A DNA stretch of 5,174 bases from RGIG3102 sp964507095 (GCA_964507095.1 CAZDOS010000075.1:1-5174); one strand, 5' to 3'; positions 1 through 5,174 are shown, counted from the stretch's first letter. Notes: generated by a model from the letters alone, not told the origin. Program-made: numbers and translations.

Positions 1-17
1 CTTTTTTTGGTCTTATG

Positions 18-1157
18 TCAAATGTGCTCGTAGTGCTTTGCGACGTCCTTGAGATAATCTATTATCGGCAGATGCTGAGGGCATACTCCTTCGCACTGAC
101 CGCACCCGATGCACTCGCTGGCCTTTCCGAATTTCTGGGACAGTATCTCGTAGTTCGTGAAATTGATGGTCCAGCCCTTCTCTTCCAGATTTTCTCTCAT
201 ATCCTCGTTATAGATCGAGAAGTATTCCGGTATGCAGATCTTCATCGGGCAACCTTCGGTGCAGTAATGGCATGCGGTGCACGGGACGGTTATCTGGCCG
301 TTTATTATCCTTGCAGCCTCGAAACAGAGCTTCGTCTCATCCTCGGTGAGAGGCCTGAAATCCTTCATGTAGCTGATGTTGTCTTCCATCTGTGCCAGGT
401 TGCTCATTCCTGAAAGCACCATCATGACGTTCGGCAGAGTTGCAGCAAATCTGATCGCCCAGCTTGGAACGGACATGTCAGGCTCGCGGCTCTTGAAAAG
501 CTCTGCTGCCTTGGCAGGAACGTTAGCCAGCGTGCCGCCCTTGACCGGCTCCATGACTATGACAGGCTTGCCGTGCCTTGTCGCGACATCATAGCAGGCC
601 TTGGCCTGGATCCATTCGCTTTCCCAGTCGAGATAGTTGATCTGGAGCTGAACGAATTCCATCTCCGGATGCTTTGTCAGGATATCGTCCAGCAGGCTTG
701 CCTTGTCGTGGAAGGAGAAACCGGCATGCTTTACAAGGCCCTGCTCCTTCTTCTCAAGGAGCCAGGAGAAGCAGTCGAACTTCTCATATGTCGGGAGCAT
801 GTTCTCTTCGATACCATGAAGGAGATAGTAGTCGAAATAGCCTGCTCCTGTCTTGGCGAGCTGCTCGTTGAACACCTTGTCCCTGTCTTCAAAGGAAGAC
901 ACAAATCCGGCGTGGAGCTTTGTGGACAGAGTGAAGCTGTCCCTTGGATACCTGTCGACGAGCGCTGTCTTTGCCGCATTCTCGCTTGCGAATCCGTTGT
1001 ACATCCACGCGGTGTCGAAATACGTGAAACCGTTCTCCATGAACAGATCTACCATTTTCTTCAGCTGTTCCAGGTCGATACTTGCTGCGTTTGCCGGGTC
1101 GAGCTGTGGAAGCCTCATGAGTCCGAAACCCAGCTTTTTGCTTGGAATAAAGTCCAT
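18..1157 (-). CDS. Aldo/keto reductase with C-terminal 4Fe-4S ferredoxin-like domain
   Basis: A 379-residue cytoplasmic oxidoreductase, complete in the window. Residues about 8-270 form the aldo/keto reductase barrel. The classic tetrad is visible as Asp48 and Tyr53 (in FDTAWMY), Lys80 (STKLH) and His114 (LLHG), so NAD(P)H-dependent carbonyl reduction, or the reverse, is expected. Residues about 290-370 add a ferredoxin-like tail with two cysteine clusters: C293-x2-C296-x2-C299-x3-C303-P and C349-x2-C352-x2-C355-x3-C359-P. These should bind [4Fe-4S] clusters. This fusion is a known subgroup, common in anaerobes, usually annotated 'aldo/keto reductase' or 'Fe-S oxidoreductase'; the substrate is generally unknown. 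The start at 1157 is supported by AGGAGG at 1168-1173, about 10 nt upstream. The gene is transcribed divergently from a LysR-type regulator, its likely controller. The TGA stop is at 18-20; no terminator is visible in the 17 bases beyond it. Confidence 0.95.
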   Translation of the reverse strand: MDFIPSKKLGFGLMRLPQLDPANAASIDLEQLKKMVDLFMENGFTYFDTAWMYNGFASENAAKTALVDRYPRDSFTLSTKLHAGFVSSFEDRDKVFNEQLAKTGAGYFDYYLLHGIEENMLPTYEKFDCFSWLLEKKEQGLVKHAGFSFHDKASLLDDILTKHPEMEFVQLQINYLDWESEWIQAKACYDVATRHGKPVIVMEPVKGGTLANVPAKAAELFKSREPDMSVPSWAIRFAATLPNVMMVLSGMSNLAQMEDNISYMKDFRPLTEDETKLCFEAARIINGQITVPCTACHYCTEGCPMKICIPEYFSIYNEDMRENLEEKGWTINFTNYEILSQKFGKASECIGCGQCEGVCPQHLPIIDYLKDVAKHYEHI

Positions 1158-1202
1158 TTCAGATGGTCCTCCTTTATTATCATATCCTATTTCTTAATGA
1201 AG

Positions 1203-1231
1203 ATTATATTATGCTTGCAAGCTATATACAA
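1203..1231 (-). promoter_or_regulatory. Predicted promoter of the aldo/keto reductase gene
   Basis: Read on the minus strand, TTGTAT (1226-1231) and a perfect TATAAT (1203-1208) are separated by exactly 17 bp. Transcription should start near 1196, giving a leader of about 40 nt that includes the AGGAGG ribosome binding site. The -35 is weak (3 of 6 consensus bases), which fits a promoter needing an activator. The -35 coincides with the right half of the TTG-N11-CAA dyad. Confidence 0.55.
1215..1231. promoter_or_regulatory. Putative LysR-type regulator binding site (TTG-N11-CAA)
   Basis: TTG at 1215-1217 and CAA at 1229-1231 form an interrupted dyad with an 11-base spacer, matching the T-N11-A architecture known for LysR-type regulators. 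It lies between a LysR-type gene and its divergent target and covers the -35 regions of both predicted promoters. Two direct copies of ATAGTTAT (1232-1239 and 1249-1256, 17 bp apart) lie next to it and could be extra subsites. The assignment rests on pattern and position only; the region is AT-rich, so chance matches are possible. Confidence 0.45.
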
Positions 1232-1244
1232 ATAGTTATATATT
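1215..1244 (+). promoter_or_regulatory. Predicted promoter of the LysR-type regulator gene
   Basis: TTGCAA (1215-1220) and TATATT (1239-1244) are spaced by 18 bp, placing the start point near 1251 and giving a leader of about 37 nt. The -35 is the left half of the TTG-N11-CAA dyad, as expected for autoregulation. The region is very AT-rich, so other -10 positions such as TATTAT at 1241-1246 are possible. Confidence 0.45.
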
Positions 1245-1287
1245 ATAGATAGTTATGCATTTTTAACATATTTCGTGAGGGTATGAT

Positions 1288-2151
1288 ATGAATTTCAGTT
1301 ATTTTGAGTACTTCCTATCTGTCATCAGAGCGGGAAACATTTCCAAGGCGGCTCGGGAACTGCACATATCGCAGCCGGCCCTTTCCAGACGGATAGCAAA
1401 TCTGGAGGATGAGGTGGGAGCGAAGCTGTTCGCCAGGGGAAGCAGAAGGGCAGAGCTTACGGAAGAAGGACAGATATTCAGGAAAAGAGCAGAGGAGATG
1501 ATGGATCTTCTGAGCCTGACGCGCCGGGAGATTAGGCAGGCAAAGGAGAACGTGCTGGGAGAGATAAGGATAGGAGCAGGTGAATCCAAGGCTTTCGGAT
1601 ATATTTCAAAAGCTGCCTGCCGCATGATGGAAAGATTTCCGGGAGTAAAGATCCATGTAGTGAGCGGCGACACAATGGATCTGACAGAACAGCTGGACAG
1701 GGGACTCATCGATGTCGCGCTATTGTTCAGCAACGTTGATTCCGAGACGTATGACATGATAACCATTCCGTCAGAAGACAGGTTCGTGGCTCTCATGAGG
1801 AAGGACAGCCCTCTAGCACAAAAGACGATCGTCAGGCCTGCGGATCTGGCCGGATATCCCATCATCCTGTCAAGGGCTGCAGAGGGAAGGATCGTGTCGG
1901 AGAAGGACTATGGCGATCTTAATGTAGTCGCCACGTACAACCTTGCATATAATGCGTCGATCATGGTAAAGGACGGGGCGGGGATAGCCCTGGTGTTTGA
2001 CGATCTCATAAATATTTCCGGAAACAACGAACTGTGCACAAGGCCGCTGGAAAAGGATATTGAGGCAAAGGGAACGCTTGTCTGGAAAAAATACCGGACA
2101 ATTCCTACTCCGGTAAGACTGTTCATTGACGAGATCAGAGTTGAAGAATAA
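1288..2151 (+). CDS. LysR-family transcriptional regulator
   Basis: A 287-residue DNA-binding regulator, close to the usual LysR-type length of about 300. Residues 1-60 are the winged helix-turn-helix, with the family signature clear from Asn17 to Arg50 (ISKAARELHISQPALSRRI followed by LEDEVGAKLFAR). A linker helix spans about 60-88. The rest is the two-lobed periplasmic-binding-protein-like effector domain, beginning near GEIRIGAG (about 91-98) and including the usual GLIDVALL stretch. The inducer cannot be read from the sequence. The start is set by GAGGG at 1277-1281, 6 nt before ATG. An ATG at 1283 is out of frame and hits a stop two codons later. Divergence from the aldo/keto reductase with a shared promoter region suggests it controls that gene and its own expression; this is inference from the usual LysR-type arrangement. 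Confidence 0.95.
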   Translation: MNFSYFEYFLSVIRAGNISKAARELHISQPALSRRIANLEDEVGAKLFARGSRRAELTEEGQIFRKRAEEMMDLLSLTRREIRQAKENVLGEIRIGAGESKAFGYISKAACRMMERFPGVKIHVVSGDTMDLTEQLDRGLIDVALLFSNVDSETYDMITIPSEDRFVALMRKDSPLAQKTIVRPADLAGYPIILSRAAEGRIVSEKDYGDLNVVATYNLAYNASIMVKDGAGIALVFDDLINISGNNELCTRPLEKDIEAKGTLVWKKYRTIPTPVRLFIDEIRVEE

Positions 2152-2152
2152 T

Positions 2153-2196
2153 ATACTCCCCGCAAGAGGCAAGAGTCCTTCTGTCGCGGGGAGTAT
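2153..2196. terminator. Hairpin terminator between convergent genes, probably bidirectional
   Basis: A perfect 11-bp stem, ATACTCCCCGC (2153-2163) with GCGGGGAGTAT (2186-2196), closes a 22-nt loop and begins 2 bases after the regulator's stop codon. On the plus strand the following T-run is short and broken (TTTCGCTT). On the minus strand the stem is followed by TATTATTC. The site sits where transcription of the regulator and the convergent membrane-protein gene (stop at 2232-2234) would meet, so one hairpin can serve both. The imperfect T-runs lower confidence in the strength of termination, not in the hairpin itself. Confidence 0.7.
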
Positions 2197-2231
2197 TTCG
2201 CTTGAACATGGGCCGAGAGGCAAGACTATGC

Positions 2232-4373
2232 TCACGTCTCCTTATCGTTTGGCCCGCCGTATCTGCTGAATTCCGCCTGGTACAGTGGATGCGGAACAAC
2301 AGGCGATGCCCCGGTCCGGTATATTCTCACCGTAGGACTTTCATAGACAAGATCAAAGGTCCGGTCAAGGGCTTTGGTGCTGCCCGGGAACTGTTTGGAA
2401 TATATAAGATGAGTGATGCCTGCCTCTAATACGATGCTTCTCAATTCATCGCTGCCGGTCTCTTCGCTGAACAAGGCATCGTTCACTGCCCTTCTCTGCG
2501 ACACAACATAGTAAGGCACGCCCATATTGGTGAGCGCATATGTGTATCCCTCCATATATCCCTGCCTGCCGGACAGAGCGGAATAAACATTTGAAACGCC
2601 GTCCTGTGAGATGTCAAGGCTGTTGATCCTGTTTGTCGCAAACAGAGCAGTGCTGTCAGTGCTGCTTCTCAGAAAGTCCATGGCATCTTCGTCATCCTCG
2701 TTGATCATGGCGCGGTATATGTATTTTTCCTGCAGTCCCGCATTTTTCAGGAACACTCTCAGCCCGCTTCCGCAGAAATTGACATACATGAAGCCCTGTG
2801 TAATGAAACACACAGCCCGCAGTGATGCGGCTATAGTCTTAAGCAGCTTTTTTCCCTCGATCTTGTCCAGAGCGTCTATTGCGAGCAGATGCAGGAAATA
2901 GACTGACAGGAAAGCAAAATATACCTGGCTCATGGCATAGTGGTTGAACAGATAGAATGCAAGAAGACCTCCGACGACCAGACTGTTTGCCCAGAGCCTT
3001 GCCCCTTCAAGCCTGAACAGTCTCTTTACGTCAGATACCAGTCCGACGGCATACAGGAAAAACTGCAGGGGAGCCATAAGGAACGAATGCCGTACCATCA
3101 TCGCAAGGCAGGCAAGCAAATGCTCATTTCTCGGTCCGTAAGGGAACAGCCTGTCGGTCACAGGAGCAAATACGGTCCTGCTCAATGTTCCGCTGAAAGA
3201 GAAAGGCATGCTGGTTGCCGCCCCCGAAGCGAAGAACACCTTGTAGACGGCAAGGAATCCCAGTCCCAGTATAAGGCCTGACACCAGACCTTTCACCCTT
3301 GCCTTTTTCTGAACGAAGAGCCAAAGGACCGTGATGACGGACCCGATGGCCACTATCGCAGACAGCGGGCCCTTCGAGAAAATAAGGACGAAGAACGAGA
3401 CCAGCCAGATGAGGAGAGATATCAGGTCGACATCAAATTCCTTCTCCATGAGCTGGAGGAACACGATCCCGTAAACAGACAGGAATATGAAGGCAGTGCC
3501 CTGGCTGTTGATATTGGTTATGAGATGTTTTGCAAGGTCGTTGTAGAACAGGCTCCTTCCGGAACCGAGACACATCCACAGGCTCCGGCATCCGAAAAGG
3601 AACATGGAGTAGGTAAAGTACAGCGACTTCTTTTCCTGACCGTAATAGACCTTGCCGAAACCGTAGAGAGATGCTATAAGGGCCGATAATATGTACGGAT
3701 ATATATAGAATGCGAGTATCTTGTAAGCGGATATGCCGCTGATCCAACTGATCGCCCCCGCAAACATTTCTGTCAGATAATGGTAGTGGAGCTGGACACC
3801 CGAGTATCTGATGTCCTCCGGAATGAAACGGATCTTGAAAGACTCCGCATTGCCCACGTTCCAGAGCAGGTCCTGATTGATCAGTGTGACGCCTACGCTT
3901 GAAGGCAGTGCGTTCTTGACGACCATGGTCCAGACCGACAGGAACAGAAGAGCGGAAAACAGCATAATCAGCATCCACCGGTCGGGAGTGATCTCTTTAC
4001 TGATCGTCAAACCGCCCTTCCTGACGGATGAAAACAGGTATATGCATCCAAGTACAGGCGGAACGGTCATAAGCAGAAGCTTGATCCCGAGACGCATCGC
4101 GATGCAGTATACAAAACAGAAAAAACCGACTCCGAAAAGTATGCTCATCCGAACGGACGAACCTCTGAATCTGGAATCGGTATTCAGGGCTTTTGACCAG
4201 AATCTTCCGGGCAGCCATACGTAAAAGAGCATAATCAACGCCAGTAGAGCCATGTCGAAAATGCTTCCGCCGCCAAAAACAGTCATACCGAAATAGACCG
4301 CCAAGGTCACTGCGGCCAGGAAACGTTTCAGTATGGTAGATCCTTCATAGAAGCTTTTGGCGAGTTTAGCCAT
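2232..4373 (-). CDS. Large polytopic membrane protein, probable GT-C type glycosyltransferase-like
   Basis: A 713-residue integral membrane protein of uncertain function. By eye it has about 13-16 membrane helices between residues 15 and 530, then a soluble C-terminal domain (about 550-713). Visible landmarks are an early extracytoplasmic loop (about 155-203) with Asn166-Gln-Asp168, Pro185-Glu-Asp187 and a His196-Tyr-His-Tyr199 cluster; a Ser-Lys-Gly-Pro turn at 333-336; and ALSGRQGYMEGY at 599-610 in the tail. An acidic first loop, many helices and a soluble tail are the general plan of GT-C fold transferases that use lipid-linked sugars, and of related uncharacterised membrane families. The family call is inference from layout, not from a specific motif. 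Start at 4373: GGGG at 4381-4384, 7 nt upstream, and an extended -10 promoter just beyond. No polysaccharide or other glycosylation gene is adjacent, so substrate and pathway are unknown. A purely structural or transport role cannot be excluded. Confidence 0.75.
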   Translation of the reverse strand: MAKLAKSFYEGSTILKRFLAAVTLAVYFGMTVFGGGSIFDMALLALIMLFYVWLPGRFWSKALNTDSRFRGSSVRMSILFGVGFFCFVYCIAMRLGIKLLLMTVPPVLGCIYLFSSVRKGGLTISKEITPDRWMLIMLFSALLFLSVWTMVVKNALPSSVGVTLINQDLLWNVGNAESFKIRFIPEDIRYSGVQLHYHYLTEMFAGAISWISGISAYKILAFYIYPYILSALIASLYGFGKVYYGQEKKSLYFTYSMFLFGCRSLWMCLGSGRSLFYNDLAKHLITNINSQGTAFIFLSVYGIVFLQLMEKEFDVDLISLLIWLVSFFVLIFSKGPLSAIVAIGSVITVLWLFVQKKARVKGLVSGLILGLGFLAVYKVFFASGAATSMPFSFSGTLSRTVFAPVTDRLFPYGPRNEHLLACLAMMVRHSFLMAPLQFFLYAVGLVSDVKRLFRLEGARLWANSLVVGGLLAFYLFNHYAMSQVYFAFLSVYFLHLLAIDALDKIEGKKLLKTIAASLRAVCFITQGFMYVNFCGSGLRVFLKNAGLQEKYIYRAMINEDDEDAMDFLRSSTDSTALFATNRINSLDISQDGVSNVYSALSGRQGYMEGYTYALTNMGVPYYVVSQRRAVNDALFSEETGSDELRSIVLEAGITHLIYSKQFPGSTKALDRTFDLVYESPTVRIYRTGASPVVPHPLYQAEFSRYGGPNDKET

Positions 4374-4398
4374 TCATATACCCCGTATTCTTTGCCAC

Positions 4399-4407
4399 AG
4401 TATACCA
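4399..4407 (-). promoter_or_regulatory. Predicted extended -10 promoter of the membrane-protein gene
   Basis: On the minus strand TGG-TATACT (4399-4407) gives an extended -10 of the TGn-TATAAT type. The region 17 bp upstream (TTTATC) is a poor -35, which extended -10 promoters tolerate. Transcription should start near 4392, giving a leader of about 20 nt containing the GGGG ribosome binding site. Confidence 0.5.
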
Positions 4408-4445
4408 CAACGGAAAGAAAAGATAAATTGAGGAAAAAAGAAGGC

Positions 4446-4467
4446 ACGGCCGCAGATGAACGGCCGT
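4446..4467. other. GC-rich inverted repeat flanked by A-tracts
   Basis: ACGGCCG (4446-4452) and CGGCCGT (4461-4467) form a 7-bp stem with an 8-nt loop. Read on the minus strand it is followed by TTCTTTTTT (4434-4442), so it could end leftward transcription coming antisense through the tRNA genes. On the plus strand it is followed only by A residues and is not a terminator. It lies between the leftward membrane-protein promoter and the rightward tRNA promoter, so an insulating role is plausible but unproven. Confidence 0.4.
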
Positions 4468-4511
4468 AAAAAAACAGGCGATCAGGTCAAAAAAAGAAGT
4501 GTAAATAATTG

Positions 4512-4540
4512 TTGACAACGATATTTCGGTATGCTATATT
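4512..4540 (+). promoter_or_regulatory. Strong sigma-A type promoter of the tRNA unit
   Basis: A perfect -35 TTGACA (4512-4517), a 17-bp spacer and an extended -10 TGC-TATATT (hexamer 4535-4540) put the start point near 4547, about 9 nt before the first tRNA. Upstream, an A-run at 4489-4495 and TAAATAATT at 4502-4510 match the position and composition of an UP element, as expected for stable RNA genes. Confidence 0.85.
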
Positions 4541-4555
4541 ATTTAGGCACACAGT

Positions 4556-4631
4556 GCTGGTGTAGCTCAGCCGGTAGAGCAGCTGATTTGTAATCAGCAG
4601 GTCGGGGGTTCGAATCCGTCCACCAGCTCCA
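4556..4631 (+). tRNA. tRNA-Thr (anticodon UGU)
   Basis: A 76-nt class I tRNA with encoded CCA. The acceptor stem pairs GCTGGTG (4556-4562) with CACCAGC (4621-4627); T4628 is the discriminator and CCA is 4629-4631. D-stem GCTC/GAGC; anticodon stem GCTGA/TCAGC around loop TTTGTAA, with anticodon TGT at 4589-4591, which reads ACA and other ACN threonine codons. The T-loop is TTCGAAT (4609-4615). The T-stem (GGGGG with CCGTC) has an apparent G-G opposition (4606/4618) and one G-U pair, an imperfection in an otherwise canonical tRNA. It is the first gene of a two-tRNA unit. Confidence 0.97.
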
Positions 4632-4639
4632 TATTTTTT

Positions 4640-4724
4640 GGGAGAGTTCCCGAGCGGCCAAAGGGGGCAGACTGTAAATCTGTTGTCACTGACTTCGATG
4701 GTTCGAATCCATCCTCTCCCACCA
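4640..4724 (+). tRNA. tRNA-Tyr (anticodon GUA)
   Basis: An 85-nt class II tRNA with encoded CCA. The acceptor stem pairs GGGAGAG (4640-4646) with CTCTCCC (4714-4720); A4721 is the discriminator and CCA is 4722-4724. The anticodon stem GCAGA/TCTGT (terminal G-U pair) holds loop CTGTAAA with anticodon GTA at 4674-4676. A long variable arm (4684-4696, GTC/GAC stem) is typical of bacterial tRNA-Tyr. The T-stem GATGG/CCATC is perfect around TTCGAAT. It lies 8 nt after the tRNA-Thr, so the two are almost certainly processed from one transcript. Confidence 0.98.
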
Positions 4725-4731
4725 AATATTT

Positions 4732-4760
4732 AAGCCCGTCATTCGACGGGCTTTTGTGTT
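4732..4760 (+). terminator. Intrinsic terminator of the tRNA-Thr/tRNA-Tyr unit
   Basis: A perfect 9-bp stem, AAGCCCGTC (4732-4740) with GACGGGCTT (4745-4753), closes a 4-nt loop ATTC and runs into TTTTGTGTT. It begins 7 nt after the CCA end of tRNA-Tyr and closes the tRNA unit. Confidence 0.93.
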
Positions 4761-4775
4761 GTCCGAGTCCTGTTA

Positions 4776-4832
4776 CAGGCGCGTCAGCCGGTCGCCTGGC
4801 TTTCATCCAGATGGCCTGACCGTACTTTTCAA
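4776..4832 (+). other. Structured gene-free stretch between tRNA unit and symporter
   Basis: No credible gene is seen between 4761 and 4850. Several overlapping inverted repeats occur: CAGGCG (4776-4781) with CGCCTG (4793-4798), and alternatively CGGTC (4789-4793) with GACCG (4818-4822), extended inward by GCC/GGC with a small bulge. TACTTTT follows at 4823-4829. It may be a second, weaker terminator behind the tRNA unit. The pairings exclude each other and the evidence is by eye only. Confidence 0.3.
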
Positions 4833-4850
4833 AAAACAGAAAAATAAGCA

Positions 4851-4879
4851 TTGACTACCCGTCATCATTTCAATATAAT
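4851..4879 (+). promoter_or_regulatory. Near-consensus promoter of the symporter gene
   Basis: TTGACT (4851-4856), a 17-bp spacer and a perfect TATAAT (4874-4879) put the start point near 4886. Eleven of twelve hexamer bases match consensus, so this is an intrinsically strong promoter that would need downstream control. A palindrome over the start point and a terminator in the leader supply candidates for that control. Confidence 0.85.
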
Positions 4880-4882
4880 ATA

Positions 4883-4898
4883 TCGAAATATATTTCGA
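4883..4898. promoter_or_regulatory. 16-bp perfect palindrome over the transcription start (putative operator)
   Basis: TCGAAATATATTTCGA is perfectly self-complementary and begins 4 bases after the -10 hexamer, so it spans the predicted +1. This is the usual place for a repressor operator, since a bound dimer would block polymerase. No regulator gene lies nearby in the window, so the binding protein is unknown. As RNA only its 3' part would be fully transcribed from a start near 4886, so a DNA-level role is more likely than an RNA hairpin. Confidence 0.55.
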
Positions 4899-4936
4899 AA
4901 GCGCGCTTTGGGCGTGAGTATGAAAATGCACCATGC

Positions 4937-4973
4937 AGCTTCTTCGGCAATCACATACCGGGGAAGCTTTTTT
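4937..4973 (+). terminator. Intrinsic terminator inside the symporter leader (attenuator)
   Basis: AGCTTCTTCGG (4937-4947) pairs with CCGGGGAAGCT (4958-4968) in an 11-bp stem with two adjacent G-U pairs and a 10-nt loop; the sequence then runs through six T residues (4968-4973). It lies between the symporter's promoter and its ribosome binding site, so it should end most transcripts after about 85-90 nt unless prevented. That is the arrangement of a transcription attenuator or a small cis-acting regulatory RNA. I recognise no known riboswitch or T-box consensus in the short upstream leader. Confidence 0.85.
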
Positions 4974-4991
4974 ATGAGAAGGAGAGGAATA

Positions 4992-5174
4992 ATGCAGAAA
5001 CAATCTAAGAATCTTACTGTGAGAATGCTGATTGCGATGATTGCTGCGGTCGTATCCGGTATCGGTGTCATCTTCTTAAGAGAGCACCTGATTTCTTCCG
5101 GAAATGCCGGCACATGGAGTTTTATCAACAATCTTCTGTTTGCGGACATTTCAGCAGCCGGCAACGAGAAAGCG
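4992..5174 (+). CDS. Dicarboxylate/amino acid:cation symporter, N-terminal part (runs off window)
   Basis: The first 61 codons of a membrane transporter; the frame is open to the window edge with no stop. The visible protein starts with a short basic segment (MQKQSKNLTVR), then a first membrane helix (about residues 12-29, MLIAMIAAVVSGIGVIFL), then an extracytoplasmic loop with WSFINNLLFADIS (residues 42-54). This layout resembles the N-termini of clostridial members of the sodium:dicarboxylate / DAACS symporter family, which take up glutamate, aspartate, serine, cystine or C4-dicarboxylates with Na+ or H+. The substrate cannot be told from this fragment. The start is supported by AGGAG at 4980-4984, 7 nt upstream. 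The same frame stays open further upstream (GTG 4914, ATG 4920, 4926 and 4974), but those starts have weaker ribosome binding sites. Expression is probably set by the palindrome and leader terminator before it. Confidence 0.75.
   Translation, partial: MQKQSKNLTVRMLIAMIAAVVSGIGVIFLREHLISSGNAGTWSFINNLLFADISAAGNEKA

Noticed and set aside
573..1235. Plus-strand 220-codon frame antisense to the aldo/keto reductase
   Set aside because: It lies almost wholly over a gene with clear motifs and its own promoter and ribosome binding site; its product shows no recognisable domain and its start has no convincing Shine-Dalgarno site.
1299..1865. Minus-strand 188-codon frame opposite the LysR-type gene
   Set aside because: It is a shadow of the regulator's coding sequence, rich in Ser/Leu/Arg with no recognisable domain.
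3433..3978. Minus-strand 181-codon frame within the membrane-protein gene
   Set aside because: It is an out-of-frame overlap on the same strand; the Arg/Pro/Gly/His-rich product looks like a frame-shadow.
4556..4724. tRNA genes as an integration site for a mobile element
   Set aside because: No integrase gene, and no repeated copy of either tRNA 3' end, was seen in the window.
4594..4851. Minus-strand 85-codon frame containing GEDGFEPSKS and VDGFEPPTC
   Set aside because: These peptides are the antisense translation of the two tRNA genes. Such 'DGFEP' products are a well-known spurious annotation in bacterial genomes.
4886..4991. T-box or known riboswitch in the symporter leader
   Set aside because: The leader is too short for a T-box and lacks the conserved T-box sequence (GGTGGNACCGCG-type); I could match no known riboswitch consensus by eye.
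4865..5164. Minus-strand 99-codon frame opposite the symporter start
   Set aside because: The plus strand there has a consensus promoter, leader terminator, Shine-Dalgarno site and a family-like N-terminus; the antisense product has no recognisable features.

Overview
The window looks like chromosomal DNA from an anaerobic, low-to-moderate-GC member of the Firmicutes (Clostridia-type). This is inferred from purine-rich Shine-Dalgarno sites, frequent AGA/AGG/ATA codons, consensus sigma-A type promoters with 17-bp spacers, tRNA genes that encode their own CCA, and an oxidoreductase carrying iron-sulfur clusters. I cannot name genus or species from sequence alone.

Left part (1-2200): an aldo/keto reductase with a C-terminal ferredoxin-like domain (minus strand) is divergent from a LysR-family regulator (plus strand). 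The 130-bp gap between them holds two opposed promoters. Their -35 boxes are the two halves of one TTG-N11-CAA dyad, the classic shape of a LysR-type binding site, so the regulator probably controls the reductase and itself. The regulator gene ends at a strong hairpin, placed to stop transcription from both sides.

Middle (2232-4500): one large minus-strand gene encodes a 713-residue polytopic membrane protein. It has the general layout of a GT-C type glycosyltransferase or a relative: many membrane helices, an early acidic/His-rich extracytoplasmic loop, and a soluble C-terminal domain. It stands alone, with its own extended -10 promoter.

Right part (4500-5174): a near-consensus promoter drives a tRNA-Thr(UGU)-tRNA-Tyr(GUA) unit that ends in a clean intrinsic terminator. 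After a structured gene-free stretch comes a second strong promoter, a 16-bp perfect palindrome over its expected start point, and a leader of about 105 nt that contains a strong intrinsic terminator. The start of a dicarboxylate/amino acid:cation symporter gene follows and runs off the window edge. This leader looks like a transcription attenuator plus operator and is the most interesting part of the window. I found no mobile element, CRISPR array or defence-type system.
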